From NCBI GenBank assembly GCA_964019335.1, contig OZ025741.1, positions 266,201-330,200 on the forward strand: a stretch of 64,000 nt of DNA, in the 5' to 3' direction. Every line of letters begins with the position of its first letter. The first letter of the stretch is position 1. This stretch comes from Diplonema japonicum (taxonomy: Eukaryota > Euglenozoa > Diplonemea > Diplonemida > Diplonemidae). Positions 52,818 through 64,000 of this stretch are shown in pieces. Below the pieces are notes generated by a model that saw nothing but the letters and a program-made list of their open reading frames with translations, did not search any database and had not been told where the DNA came from. The translations under genes and the position numbers were made by a program.

Positions 52818-52891
52818 GACAAACATTTTTTTGTAGTTGTTCAGCCACGCGCAAGGGGAAAAACAATAATAATTGGGCGCTCTCTTTTCCT
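52226..52891. other. Low-complexity spacer
   Basis: Homopolymers between the IQ gene and the last exon of TOR, including an A run of about 40 bases near 52773-52815. No gene seen. Confidence 0.7.
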
Positions 52892-55800
52892 TCACCAGAA
52901 AGGGCACCACCCAATGTAGCATTGCGAAAGGTTCTCATTAGAAGTAGCGAGGTCGATTAGTTTAGTAACCTATTATTTTTTTTTATCCCCTCCTTTTTTT
53001 TAAACCCCCTGCGTACCTGTTCAGGAACATCCATAACCTTGTTGGTAGCTTGCGTAGAGTCATCTTCTCCAAGCAGAGCCCGCATACGGGTGTCCTTGCG
53101 CGCCTTAATGCCGCGGAAAAGCTGCAGTTTGGGTTAACATAATATGTTTCTGCACACACACATACCGATTGGATTTTAGTTGCGGACCTTGCCCTCCCTG
53201 TCACACCCATCTCCATAGCATTGCCAATGACCACGAAAGCCTTTGCTAGAGCATCTTTCTTTTCGTTTGAAACGTCCAAAAGCACCACCTTCTCAACCCC
53301 ATCGCTAAACTGCAGGTCACACGTTGCAAGAAGCTGCTCTGCATGCGACACATCCGAAGGTGTGGTGGGGACCTTTTTTTTTGTTTTGTTTTGTTTTCTT
53401 CTTCCCCCCCCCACATACCTGTTTTTCAGCCTTTTGCACAATTTGCTGCGCGAGTGTCCTGTCGGCGCCGGTGTACCCGTTTTCGCCCTCTTTTTCAGCA
53501 GTCACGCGTTGCGCCCATCCCACAGCGCACCTGACCTGCCAAGCGTCTAGTACAGTCCCCAACACAGTCCCGAGCACGACAGCTATCGACGGGGACTCCT
53601 TAACCTTTGCAAGGGACTTGACGACGTAGTTCTGAAGATCGCCGAGGGCGGTGCGGTCGATGGGTGTCTCGGGGATGCCGAGAAGCATGCAGAGACGGGT
53701 TGTTTCATCCTGTCATAGTTTTTTTTTTTTTTTTTTTTTTTTTTTTCCCTGTCACATACCACTGGGTAGATGGAAAGCTCCACCGCCCTTTGAATCCAAA
53801 CATGGTCGTCCTCGGAGAGAGGAATCCTCGACTCCCCGACAGCACGCGCCACCAACGTCTCGATTTCCATGTTTTTCTGTTGTTTCTCACCATCTTCGTC
53901 TTGTTTTATCAGGTAGGAGGTCAGAGCCTCGTCGATGGCCAAGGCTCTGTCCATGTCCCCGGCAGCTTGCGAGGTTTCCAGTTCTTGTTTTGCAGCGGTG
54001 ACAACTCGATCGATCGGGGTGTCCTCTTGCACGACATCCCACGCTTTCATCACTGCACGGAGCTCATGGGCGGAACGGTTGGTAGCGACAGGGCTGTTGA
54101 GGTCTGTTAAGGGTTTCGCCTTGGCGATGATCTCCTTGAGGGTCATCTCCCTCTCTGTGGCAGGCGTGCCGGCCTGTTTAGGGTACGTCGCGTGGATATT
54201 CTCCTCGTTCGACAGCCTCATGTTTTTGTAAACGTCTTGAAAGTCGGTTCCGTCCAGCTTCTGTTTGATCCTCTGTATGATCTGCATGGCCTTTTTGTTC
54301 GTGGCCTGGTGCGTCGATTCCTTCCGGTTTTTCAACAGCGTTTTTTCGTGAAGCGACCGGGAGAACCGGTTTGAATCAGTTTTGGCGTTCCCTCCTGTGA
54401 AAGAGCCGATATCTACGCTGCTTGTCGGGACAGGGGGTTTGTGTTCTGAGGCGGTGGCGTCCCTTGCAGAGTCGGTGCTCTCGAGCCTCCAGGATATCAG
54501 TGGGTCGTGAACGAATGCCTCAAGCATTGCCATTAAAGAGTCGCGGTTTCGTCGTAGCATTCCCATGACGTGTTCAGAGGTGCGGCGGTACCCTCCCTCA
54601 ATGCCCGAGACCTCCATCGCACGGACAAGCATTCTTGTCAGTCGGAACGGGATCTTCTCAGGGAATTTGTCGCGCTGCATCGCAACCTCGAAGCAGTCCC
54701 CGAAATCAATGTGGACCACCTTTCCTGTTGTGTTGTCCAACATCAGGTTCGACGGGTGCCGATCGCCCAAACCCAAGATGTAGCCGACCATCGACATCAC
54801 CGCAAGCGATCTGGTGAAGTTCGTCCTTCTTTCAAGCCAGACCTCAGAGTTTGACGCACGTAGCCATAGAATGTTGTTCAGGTCATCACCGTCTGTCTGC
54901 GCCAAGGCATGTTCGAAAACCTCCACTTTTTGCATCAAGCTCAGCAAGTCGTAATCGATTGCATGCTGTTGCATGAACCGCGTTTCACAGTTCAAATGCA
55001 TTTTGTGTTTTTCCCTGTAGTCACGGATCAGGCAATGCAATGTTTCGGCCCTGTCCAACCACCCAATGATCCCAGCGTTGGCCGACAGCGGTACCACGGG
55101 GTACTGGTCGATGCTGAGATCAGCGCGTGCCGCCTTTGTGATCGCCTTGTCATGTCGAAGCAGTGTGTTGACCAGACCGAACAACTGCATGACCCTTTCG
55201 TCCTGACGGAGATCCTCGTGTCCCTTTAGAAGGAACTTGTAAGGGTGGCCGTCAGATCCGACAATCGTCAGCTTCCTCGGCCGCTGCTTCGACGGGATCA
55301 CGTTCAGCGTCGGGCTGAAGGATTTAATACAGACAGGAACTTTCCCTGCTTGGTACTGACCTGGAACGGCAACCTCGAAGTCGGTCACACGGTACAGTTC
55401 CGGCGATACACTGTGCAGTTCTAAGCTGCACATTTGATAAAGCTGCCTTCTAAGACGCTTGAAGACGGTGTAGTAGAGGTCCCAGGCTTGAGTCATGTCA
55501 TTGTTACGTTTTGTGACCTTCCAATCGTCGGTGGCGGCCTTCGCGTCACGAAGGTCTCTCCCAAATGCGTGCAAAAAATGTCTTTCGTTGTCGGTCTGTG
55601 CATCGTCCAACCACTCGTACAGAGAGCTCAGCACTCTTGTCATCCCCAAAGGATCTCTCTCCCCGAAGTACAACCGAGACGCTTCTTCCAACGCGTCGGT
55701 CCACATCTCCGACCAAAGGATGGCCACACGAATCAGTTCCCTTGCTACCAGTTCCGCTTGCCCCACCAGACTCGGTGCCCTTGCTTTTAATTCATCTAAA

Positions 55801-58800
55801 ACTTGCTTCGCGCAGTGCCTTCGTCGTTCACTCCCCGCAGCACCTGAATCACCTCTACCTGCAGGGGACGCGCATACCACCAACGGGTACGTCACGGCTT
55901 GTGGATGTTTGATGGCGATCTTGCATAGTAATGTGTGGATTGTCCTTCGAATGGCTGGTTCGTGCGAATCGATTCTCGCAATGATCTGCGGGATGACTTG
56001 CAGCCACATGTCCACATTCACCTGGTCGATCTCGTTGGCGATCACAACCGCGATCTCGTCGTCCATCCCGAAGTTGAACCACACCCGCAGAAGCCTCAAG
56101 ATGTCCTGCACGGCAAGCTCCGCAGGTCTGCACAGCGAGATCGACCGCACGAACCCCTCGACTGCCCTTGTCACAAACTGGACCTCGTCGTCCTTCGACA
56201 GCCGCTCGTCTTTAATCGGGATACGGTAGTTGAGCAGAGCCCACTCATGCCACACTTGGTATCCATTCGGGTCGTATGTGATGGCCTCTTTCAGGTTGCT
56301 CAGCACACCGTCGCGGTGCTGGGCCTGCCAGAACCCGTCCTGCAGATGCTGTTGCCACATGGACATATTAAGGAGGATCTTTGCCTTGATGTCGTCTGTT
56401 GGTTCCGGGTAGGCTTCCTTGGGCGCGGCACGGGGGTCCATGGTACCCCGGGATGTGATTCCCAAGCGCTGTGCGTAGGTCGAAAGCTGCAGAAGGAGTT
56501 CGTTCCCTTGCTTCTTGTCCGTCCTGTTCATAACCCACAACTGCTTCAGGTATTCGACTACGACACGGGGGTCTGCACCATGGTCATCTATGGCCGCAGC
56601 AGCAGGGATGGGTGTTGCCTGCCCCCTGCCCATCAGCTGTAACAGAACCTGCTGTGCCTTCGTCATCTTTCCAGACCACCTGCATGTTTCAACGAAGTCC
56701 AGCCAGGAGTTCAAGTTCTGCGTAGGGGTGAGCACCAATGCCCTGATAGCAAGCGTGCCTTGCAAATACTTGGGGTCCTTGCTCATCTTTGTGACACGGT
56801 GCGTCCACATGGATCGGAAGGTCTCCTTAGAATCCTCTTCCGCATCGACGTACTGCTGCACCTCCTCCAGCTCGGACAGTTGTTGCAAGCACACGACCAA
56901 CTCGTAAGCTCTGCTGTAGCTCTCTGCGATCTGTGTGCTGAGGTCTTTGTCCATCAGCTCCCTGCACTGCGCGATGCTCCTCCGAGACGCGTCGAAGTCT
57001 TTTTTGTGAAAGGCGAGCACTGCGCTGTAAAAGTACTTCGTGGTCGACACATAGTCGAAGCCAGGCGCCCTCTCGTCAGGCATATACTCGACGGCCTCTT
57101 CCATGACGTCCCATTTTGACATGAGCCACGCGGCGTGGCCGAGCATAGGCGACACGCGCTTCTTCACATCAAGACTTGCGCTTTTCCAGTAAGTAGACGT
57201 CAGGGACAGCAAACGGGGCCAGTCGCCCAGCTGGTCAAGACACTTGAATATCCCGATCACGTTGTCGTATTTAGTTACCGACGTTTCCAGCTCATCTTCC
57301 TCGTAGCACTGCAGTGCCTTCTCCCACCACCCTAGGTTCTCGTACATGTCTGCGGTGAGACACCCACCTTGGTCAAGGTTGTGCTTTTGGATGTACTTCA
57401 AAAGTCCCTCCGACGACTCGGGTAGCTCTAGGCAATTGTTGATGTGGACAAGCGACCTGCACGCATCAAGACACGCCCGCCTGTCGCTGATAGGCCACGC
57501 TCCTGAGCTGCTAAATTTTTTCATCGATGCCTCGATTTGCCGCACGCTTGTCTCGTGGTAGTGTAGCGCCTTCGCGTACAGCTGGCATCTCTCTGCTAAT
57601 GCCGCAAGCTGCTCGGGCGGTGAGAAGGACGCCATGATGTTCCCTTTGGATGCCTCCCGCTGGTCGCCCCCGCGGTCACACCTCTCCATGAACTCCGCCA
57701 AGTTCAACAGTGGCTGCAGTACTTCAGCAGGCAGGTTCACTGCCTGCAGTGCCCTCTTCACCGAGTCAAGCATTTCGACACGGTGCTTCTCGATCAGATC
57801 GAAGTAGCACGACACGAAAGCTACGTTGAAGAGCTCGTAGTTGAGTTGAGGGTACTGCCTACTGATGTCGAAGGCAGAGCGGAGAGATGAAGAAGGTGAT
57901 TCCTGCATCAGCTTCTGGCCAAACTGCGAAAGCCATGACACGTAGTCCCTGGCAGCCGACGCACCGGAAACTTGCCATGCCCTCTTCAGTGTCGTGGGGT
58001 TTACGGTAGGTTTGTTCCTCTGCTCAATGCCGTCCTGTGCAGAGTTCGGTGCTGTAGCACAGGCACGTTCGGGTGCGATGGAGATGGTAGAGGTGGTTGT
58101 TTGCTTGATTTTCTGAAGCGATGATGAGAGCTGCGCAAGATGGTCTTTCGGGTTGAAGGAGTAGCTGCCCATGGTGAAGGGCTCGGTTGACTCCAGCACG
58201 CGTTTGATCATGGGCATGAATATCTCGAAGTTTTCCCTGATGTTCAATAGCAGTGCCTCCAACGTGCCGATCGTCTCGGTATGGATGGGAGGGTGCTGCG
58301 TTGCGCCGCCCGGACGTGGCGAGGCCTCGCAAGGGATGGGCTCCATGATGACCTTTGCGAGAGCGTGCACTATGCTTGCAGCGTGTGTTCGTAAGTTCAG
58401 ACGCTGCTGGCATAGGGATTTCAGAGTCCTGATGGCACGTATCTTCAGCGCGGTGGGCTGGTCCTCGTTGCTAAAGGCGCCTACAAGGCATGGGACTGCA
58501 AGGTGGAGGTATCTCTCAAGGAGGTCACCAAAGCACTCGAGGGCGCCCATAACTCGTGTGGATAACACCCTTTCGGGCGTTGGGTCGTCACGCACGACCT
58601 GTATCATCAACGGCACCAACCACGTGAGGTATGGAATGAACTCCTCATTCAGCGCCTTCCTTAGCTCCTCGCACAAGTTGATGATCATCAGAAGCACGTT
58701 CGTTTCGTTGATGTCCCAGAAGCTCTGGATCACGGCCACGATGGACCCCTGGTACTTCCTGATGTGTTGTTTCACAACGCCCACCACGAAGCCGATGGCA

Positions 58801-61685
58801 CGGAACATGAACTCCGCGAAGTGCTTGTCCTTTATCTTGTTCCCCTTCCCTGACGAATCGGTGCTCAGGTTCTCGTGAAGCAGCTTCAGGAAGGCGGGGA
58901 GGATGCGAGGGAGAAAAACAACAGGCTTCTCGGTTTTCAAGGTTTTGAGGAGGTGCTGGAGTGCCTGGACTGCCGCACGGTGGTGCGACGCTTGTGACGG
59001 AGAGTCGAGCACCGCCAGCAGCGAGTTGACTACTGCATGCGTGTCGTAGTTGACATCGGAGATGGGTACAGACGTGGTGCCTGGCCCGCCTGCTGCCTTA
59101 CTGTCGCTATCGTGCTGCCTCATCTGCGCCACGGTGTGCGGGTCAAGTGCGCCAGCAATACCGAAGGTTTTCATGATCTCCAGCCTCGTGCCCAGAGGTT
59201 CCTTCGAAGCGCCCTGCAGCGAGTCCACCAAGAAGTCCAGTAGCTTGGGGTACTCATTGAAAATGTCGATAAATCCAGTCGACTGCATGACCTTTCCAAG
59301 GGATACGACCGCCTGCTTCACGCTCATCGCCGTCGGTTTGTCCTTCAGCGTGCTCACAATGCACGGCACGATCTTGTGAACGAACGGCCTCACATCCTTC
59401 CCTGCAACAGTGGCAAGCTCACCAAGCGTGAACAGAAGCGTGCCGTGCGCACGGTGGTTGTCATCCTGCAGCTTATCAAAGATAGCCTTCAGCAGTGACT
59501 GCACATACGGCTCAATAAGCTGTGGGGAGGCTTTAATGAGCTTCCCAAGCATGGCGGCCGAGAGGTCTTGCCGCTGGGTGTCCATAGTACAGGTGAGCTC
59601 CGTGAGAAGCTGGAGAAGAACCTTGCGGAGTGCTGGCAAGGCACAGGCAGGGTTCAGGCCCGAGAGCCTCCCAATAATGCAGATACCCAGTTCGCAGACT
59701 TGCTGCGCTTCGTCATTGATGGCAAGCACCAGGCATCTCATGCACTCGGGTGTTGCGATGAAGGCGTCGAAGTGGCTCGATTCACTGAAGACCTTCATGA
59801 CGGTGATGCGATTCTCCGTTTCGACGTCGCTGACTGCAAGCGAGATGACAGAGCGCAAAACAAGAAGCACCTGTGCCTTGTGGCTGTGGGAGTTCGGGCA
59901 TGTGATCCCGTGGCTCATCGAAACCCTTTCGTCGCCGTTTTTGAGCAGTTGTGTGTAGTATTGCGTGGAGACGAAGAGTAGCTTGCAGCACGTTAGCGCA
60001 GCCTGCTTCCTGACGGCCGTGCTTGCGTGGTTCATGAATGGCGCGCAGCACCTCGCGCTGTACAAAGTCAAGTCATGTCCCGTGAGGTCGAAGTTTTCCA
60101 ACGCACGCAGAACTTGCAGTTTCACTTCGCTGTCCCCCTTCAAGGAAATGTGTTCGCTGTCACCGTGGTTCCCATACGGGTCATACGGCCGCCCGATGAG
60201 CGCGCACGAGGCTCGCGACAGTACCCTCTCCTGGAATGACGCCAGCAGCAGCGGAATTGCTTCGCACAGCTCGTTGAAGTTCTTCACGAGCAGGTCGTCA
60301 AGCGGGAGATTGAACAACCCGTCCTGCATGTCCTTGTCAAGAATCTTCTTGCGCACCTCTACTTTCTCCGGGAAGGCTTTCGCAATACTCTTCAAGCACG
60401 CCACCGCCTCCGTGCTGTCAATGGACTCCATCGTGTGAACAGGCGACAGCAGCTGCGACCGCTTGGCCTCCCTGTCGCTGACTCGTGTGAACCATGACCC
60501 ATTCATCGGTGTGGAAGGAGTGGCGGGGATGTTGGCCGCCTTGGGTGTGATGATTGGTGTTATCATCGAGAGCAGCATTGTGATGTACGTCTCCATCTTG
60601 CGAAGGGGCTGCTTGCTAGGATCTTTCGCCGTTGATTCGATTATCTTGCCGATTGAAGTGAAGGCGCCTTTCTCCCCTTGACGGACCTGGTCGAGGAGGA
60701 GCTGCATGGCCGAGGGGAGGTACGGCAGAAAGCATGCAGGGTCGTACTCAGCGAGGACGGGGAGCAACGTGACCACTTCGTTTCGAACCGCCGGAGACGA
60801 GGCCGCTGCCTTGAGCTTCACAACTGTTGCGCAGACGACCGGGAAGCCCTGATCGAGGACTTGACCGTTGCTATGGAGGAAGAGCTCATTAAGGGCCAGG
60901 AGGGAACCGTGGCACAGGGCCTCCTGACAGTGGACGGTCTCCATACAGCTTTGGTAGAGCCTTTCCATGGATTTGGTTCGGAACTCCCGTTCGCCTACTG
61001 TGGAGTCGCGCTGTATGATACCGATGACATAGGCGCGGAGGGCAGTGGCGGCAACACGGCGCACTTCGATATCCTCGTCACGGAGACCCGACCAGATGGA
61101 GGTGAAGACGGAATTGTACTTCTTGAGGAGTAGATGCGGGACGGCTTGCACAAGCTCGCGGAGGATAAGCGAGCCGACGTACTTTCTGTGCTTGGACTGG
61201 ATGTCGTCGTTGAGCCACTCGAAGCAGCGCTTGGCCTCCGCCTCCACAATGTCGTGTGTGAGGGCTGTCTCGATGCGAACGATCTTGCCCAGGGTGCCAG
61301 CGGCAATCTCGGCTTGTTCCTTGATGTCGGTATTTAGAGCTTTGTATATGTAGTTTGCAAACTGTGTGATCTTCAAGTTGGGGTCCATGAACTCCACGTC
61401 GATCAGGACAGCGACGCACTTCGTCCCCGCAATCCTGTTCGCGTCTAGCTGTAAAGAGCTCCGCTTCTCCCTCGCCGTGTTCCCCTTGAACATCTCCTGC
61501 AGCTTCGAGTTCAGTATCTTTTGAAATGGTACGAGTCTCTCCTGCGGCAGCTCCGCTGCTTGCGCGCTTACGTACTGCTCGAGCTCCTCGGTCCCCGCTT
61601 TCGACACCATCGGCTCCCTGTTCTTCACATTCCCTATGATCCTGTCTAGATCCGTGCTTGTCCTGCCCTCTCCCAACAGAGCCAT
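52892..61685 (-). CDS. TOR: TOR (target of rapamycin) protein kinase
   Basis: Five exons (61685-53760, 53709-53419, 53372-53166, 53121-53017, 52969-52892) join in phase to 2868 residues. The order is HEAT repeats (1 to about 1200), FAT region, FRB near 1983 (LIRVAILWSEMW), and a PI3K-like kinase domain (KFLLKGHEDLRQDERVMQ near 2150, HPSNLMLDN, HIDFGDC near 2327). The kinase end KLDGTDF stands near 2482. FATC is only reached about 355 residues later: exon 4 ends NKVMDVPEQ and the 26-codon last exon reads VTKLIDLATSNENLSQCYIG then WCPFW-stop, a textbook FATC. The inserted stretch contains an IQ-like helix (ATKIQSLFRGIKARKDTR) across an exon join. TOR is the growth and nutrient kinase; the complex type cannot be told. 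Reading only the first exon would give a false, FATC-less protein. Confidence 0.93.
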
Positions 61686-61872
61686 TCTGACGGCCCACCC
61701 CCTTTTTTTTCGAATGAAATAATGTTTGGTTTTTTTAATTAAAAAAAACTAGATATAAATAAACAGGGGAACAAGACATAAAAAAGGAGGAAAAAAAAGA
61801 AACCATCTACACGTGAGTCAGGTGGGGGGGGGGGGGTCATAATCTAAAATATAATCTCACATTTTGTATGTT

Positions 61873-64000
61873 CTATGTAAAGGGGTTCATCTTGCTCTCA
61901 AGACGGCGCTGGTAGTCGTGTTCCAGGTCACGCTGCTTTTTGGAAAGCATGGAGGGCGACGCCCCGTAGCTGAAGGAGGTTGGGCCAAGATTGCTCACGG
62001 AAGGTGGGGCCTGAAAGGATTGGGATTGAAGGAGTTGGTGTTTTCGAGAGAGCGCCACCTCGCGCTCCTCACGGAGGGACCAGTCGCGAGAGAGGACGGC
62101 GTCCCGCGTGTGGGCCCAGTCCTCCCTGTCCTGCCACATCTGCTTGGATTTTTCAAACTGGGCTTGTTTGGAGCTGTGAACTGTGGGGGTGAACTTCTGC
62201 GCGCTCTTCTTCGGCAACGCTTTCAACTGCTCGTGCACCCCCAATAGCTCCTTGACCTTTCGAAGCCTCTCTTCTCCGGCTTCTAAATCTTCTACAACAT
62301 CATCCTTAAACTTCATCACACCCTTATCATAACTCCCCAATACGGTCAAGCTCTTCGCATCGATCTCAATCCCCTTAGGCGACGCCGTGCAGCGTTCTAC
62401 ACTAAGGACTGAGAAAGGCGGGAGGATAACCTCGTCTTCCTCTATATACTGCCCGGCAGAACCGATGTAAATACCTTCATTGACCCCGGAAATGTTGAAG
62501 TTCAAGGTGCCTTTCGGGTCTGGTGCTTTGCGGGTGCTTTGTGAGCACGACATGGGGACGGAAACCCCGAGAACATGGCCTGGGATGAGCTGTCTGTAGT
62601 GGTCAACAACGTCCCACGGTTGGCCTCCGACGGTGGATTGTAAGGGAGCGCCGTATTGTCCGATAGGGAGGGGCTCGGAGAGGGCCATCATCAGCCCGAT
62701 CGTCTTGCACCATGGCATGAGGTCCGCAACGTTGTGCGTGCTAAGGAGGTTGGTTATTGTTGTGTATACGTCAACGTTGCGCTTGCCCTCGAAGGTGCGT
62801 TGGTACGCGACCTTGTTCATGTCCGACTCCATCGGGACCGGTGCGTCCTTCCACGTCAGCAACCTGTCCGTGTCCTCTCCGGTCTGCGACAACAACCGCA
62901 GGACTAGCATGGACAGCCACCCTTTCCCCGCGTGTTTCTTTGAAGCCTTTTCCACCAGCGCCTCGCATATACTCAACAGCAACACGTAGTTCGATGTTGG
63001 TGCATCTGTTTATTTTTTCTTCCCCCCTCTTTTTTTTATTTTGATTCCCGTATACTTTGACTAGCTGGGAACACCAGGTTGGTGATCAGCTCGTCGAGAA
63101 TGTCTCCCGGCTTGCTGTGCCACATCTTTATAAACTCCGAACAGAGCCGGGTCAGCTTCTCAGGTGTTATACAGAAAGGTTGTCCTGTCAGTTTTTCTTC
63201 CTCCCCCCTAATCACCGATTTTCACATACGAACTGCCCATTTCATGGGGTGGGTGCCATATGATACCAGCTGCTGTAGGACCTTTTGGAACTGCGCGTTT
63301 TGAGTCAAAGCAAGTGGCGTTACTGGAGGGACGGCAAAGCTGTCTTTGGTTTCCTCTTGCAGGTCTAATTCGACGGCGCGTTTGTAAACATAGAGTTCAG
63401 AGAGGTCGCTGATGCGTTGATCCGACGCGGTTGAGCGGTCTTGGAAGAACTTCTCTCGCTTCTTGCGTTTGAGGTCCCATTCCTTGCGCTTCTCTGCAGT
63501 GTCGTGTGCTAGGTGTCGGGCGTGGGTTTTCTTCTCGTACTCTTCAATTCGTTCCTTTTCCCTTCTCTCTTCTTTGAGTTTCTTTGCCGCTTCGTGGATT
63601 CGACGGTCGTCGTTGAGCAGCTTCATACTCTCATTGTGTTTCTTGTCCTCCAGCCTCTTTCGGGTTTGTTCTGAGATCATGTCCAGTCTCTCTTTCCTGT
63701 CACGCTGTCGCTGTCCATCAGCGTGTTGCTTTTTCTTTGTGATCAAGTCCCTGACATAGTTCTGTTCTGCAAAGATGCGGTCGTCGTCCAACTCGGCAGC
63801 GTGTCGTCTTTCGTGTTCCATCCTTCTTTCAACCTGTGCTTCATACGCCACTCTATAGATTTCAACCAGCATTCTCGAAGTCTTCACCCTTGCAAGGACC
63901 CCGCGTATGTTCTTTTGGATCATCACTGCCGATGTATAGTACAGGACGCGGTTTTTCTCTTCTTCTTCTCTTCTCAGCCGTTCTTTTTCTTCGCGGGCGT
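61873..64000 (-). CDS. IQ/coiled-coil protein with ADP-ribosyltransferase-like domain (5' partial)
   Basis: Three exons are visible (64000-63230, 63184-63056, 63005-61873); the frame is open to the window edge, so the N-terminus is missing. The order is an IQ helix (AVMIQKNIRGVLARVKTSR), a long charged coiled coil, then a globular region. In the latter, DVYTTITNLLSTHNVADLMPWC, HYRQLIPGHVLGVSVPMSCSQS, FNISGVNEGIYIGSAGQY and EEDEVILPPFSVLSV match the ART (mono-ADP-ribosyltransferase) layout, with the Ser motif and an E-x-E-like EDE. Where the usual YRG arginine should fall I read YGA, so activity is uncertain. The C-terminal 130 residues are charged and coiled. It may act on cytoskeletal or flagellar targets, but only the IQ motif hints at that. 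Introns are 45 and 50 nt with GTAT donors. Confidence 0.75.

Noticed and set aside
53583-53760. TOR ending in a Lys-rich, Ser/Pro-rich tail without FATC
   Set aside because: The poly-lysine stretch is the translated A tract of a 50-nt intron; splicing leads in phase to a canonical FATC.

Overview
This looks like nuclear DNA of a free-living protist, most likely a euglenozoan and probably a diplonemid. That placement is inference from several features. All 17 protein genes I can support lie on the minus strand, head to tail over 62 kb, as in polycistronic gene arrays. The only convincing plus-strand gene is a tRNA. Introns are mostly 41-61 nt with GT..AG ends, usually GTAT or GTAC donors. The content is eukaryotic throughout (TOR, kinesin, class I PDE, METTL17/Rsm22). 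No spliced-leader RNA gene is visible here. Dinoflagellates also have unidirectional arrays, but the canonical introns argue against them. Intergenic DNA is dominated by homopolymer runs, with sense-strand poly(A) just before many 3' splice sites and several start codons.

Layout, left to right. 2.0-4.1 kb: cyclic-nucleotide PDE with an XRCC4-like head. 5.2-8.2 kb: kinesin-8. 9.2-11.0 kb: two tandem secreted paralogs, the second abutted by a decayed DNA transposon with inverted repeat arrays (11.05-12.5 kb). 13.3-17.6 kb: SLC34-type Na/phosphate transporter fused to a phytase-like ectodomain. 18.3-20.4 kb: acyl-anchored TPR-like/PDZ scaffold. 20.6-23.3 kb: MYND-finger tail-anchored protein. 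23.9-25.4 kb: membrane Nudix-fold protein with a mobile element inside an intron. 25.5-26.9 kb: two small genes. 26.9-30.3 kb: low-complexity desert. 30.3-32.2 kb: Q-rich winged-helix (LOTUS-like) protein. 32.4 kb: small ORF. 32.8-35.7 kb: METTL17/Rsm22. 35.9 kb: tRNA-Ala(CGC). 36-41.2 kb: transposon graveyard (two tyrosine-recombinase element relics, two pogo-like elements). 41.3-43.0 kb: LRR protein. 44.7-49.1 kb: large secreted Cys-rich repeat protein. 49.4-52.2 kb: IQ-motif protein. 52.9-61.7 kb: TOR kinase with a large insertion before FATC. 61.9 kb to the window edge: IQ/coiled-coil/ADP-ribosyltransferase-like protein.

The genes do not form one pathway; they are an ordinary mix in a co-oriented array. 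The most novel items are domain architectures: the transporter-phytase fusion, the XRCC4-head PDE, the TOR insertion before FATC and the ART-like protein. A second theme is the poly(A)-associated splice sites. All exon joins were read by eye from frame continuity and splice dinucleotides, and none is confirmed by transcripts.
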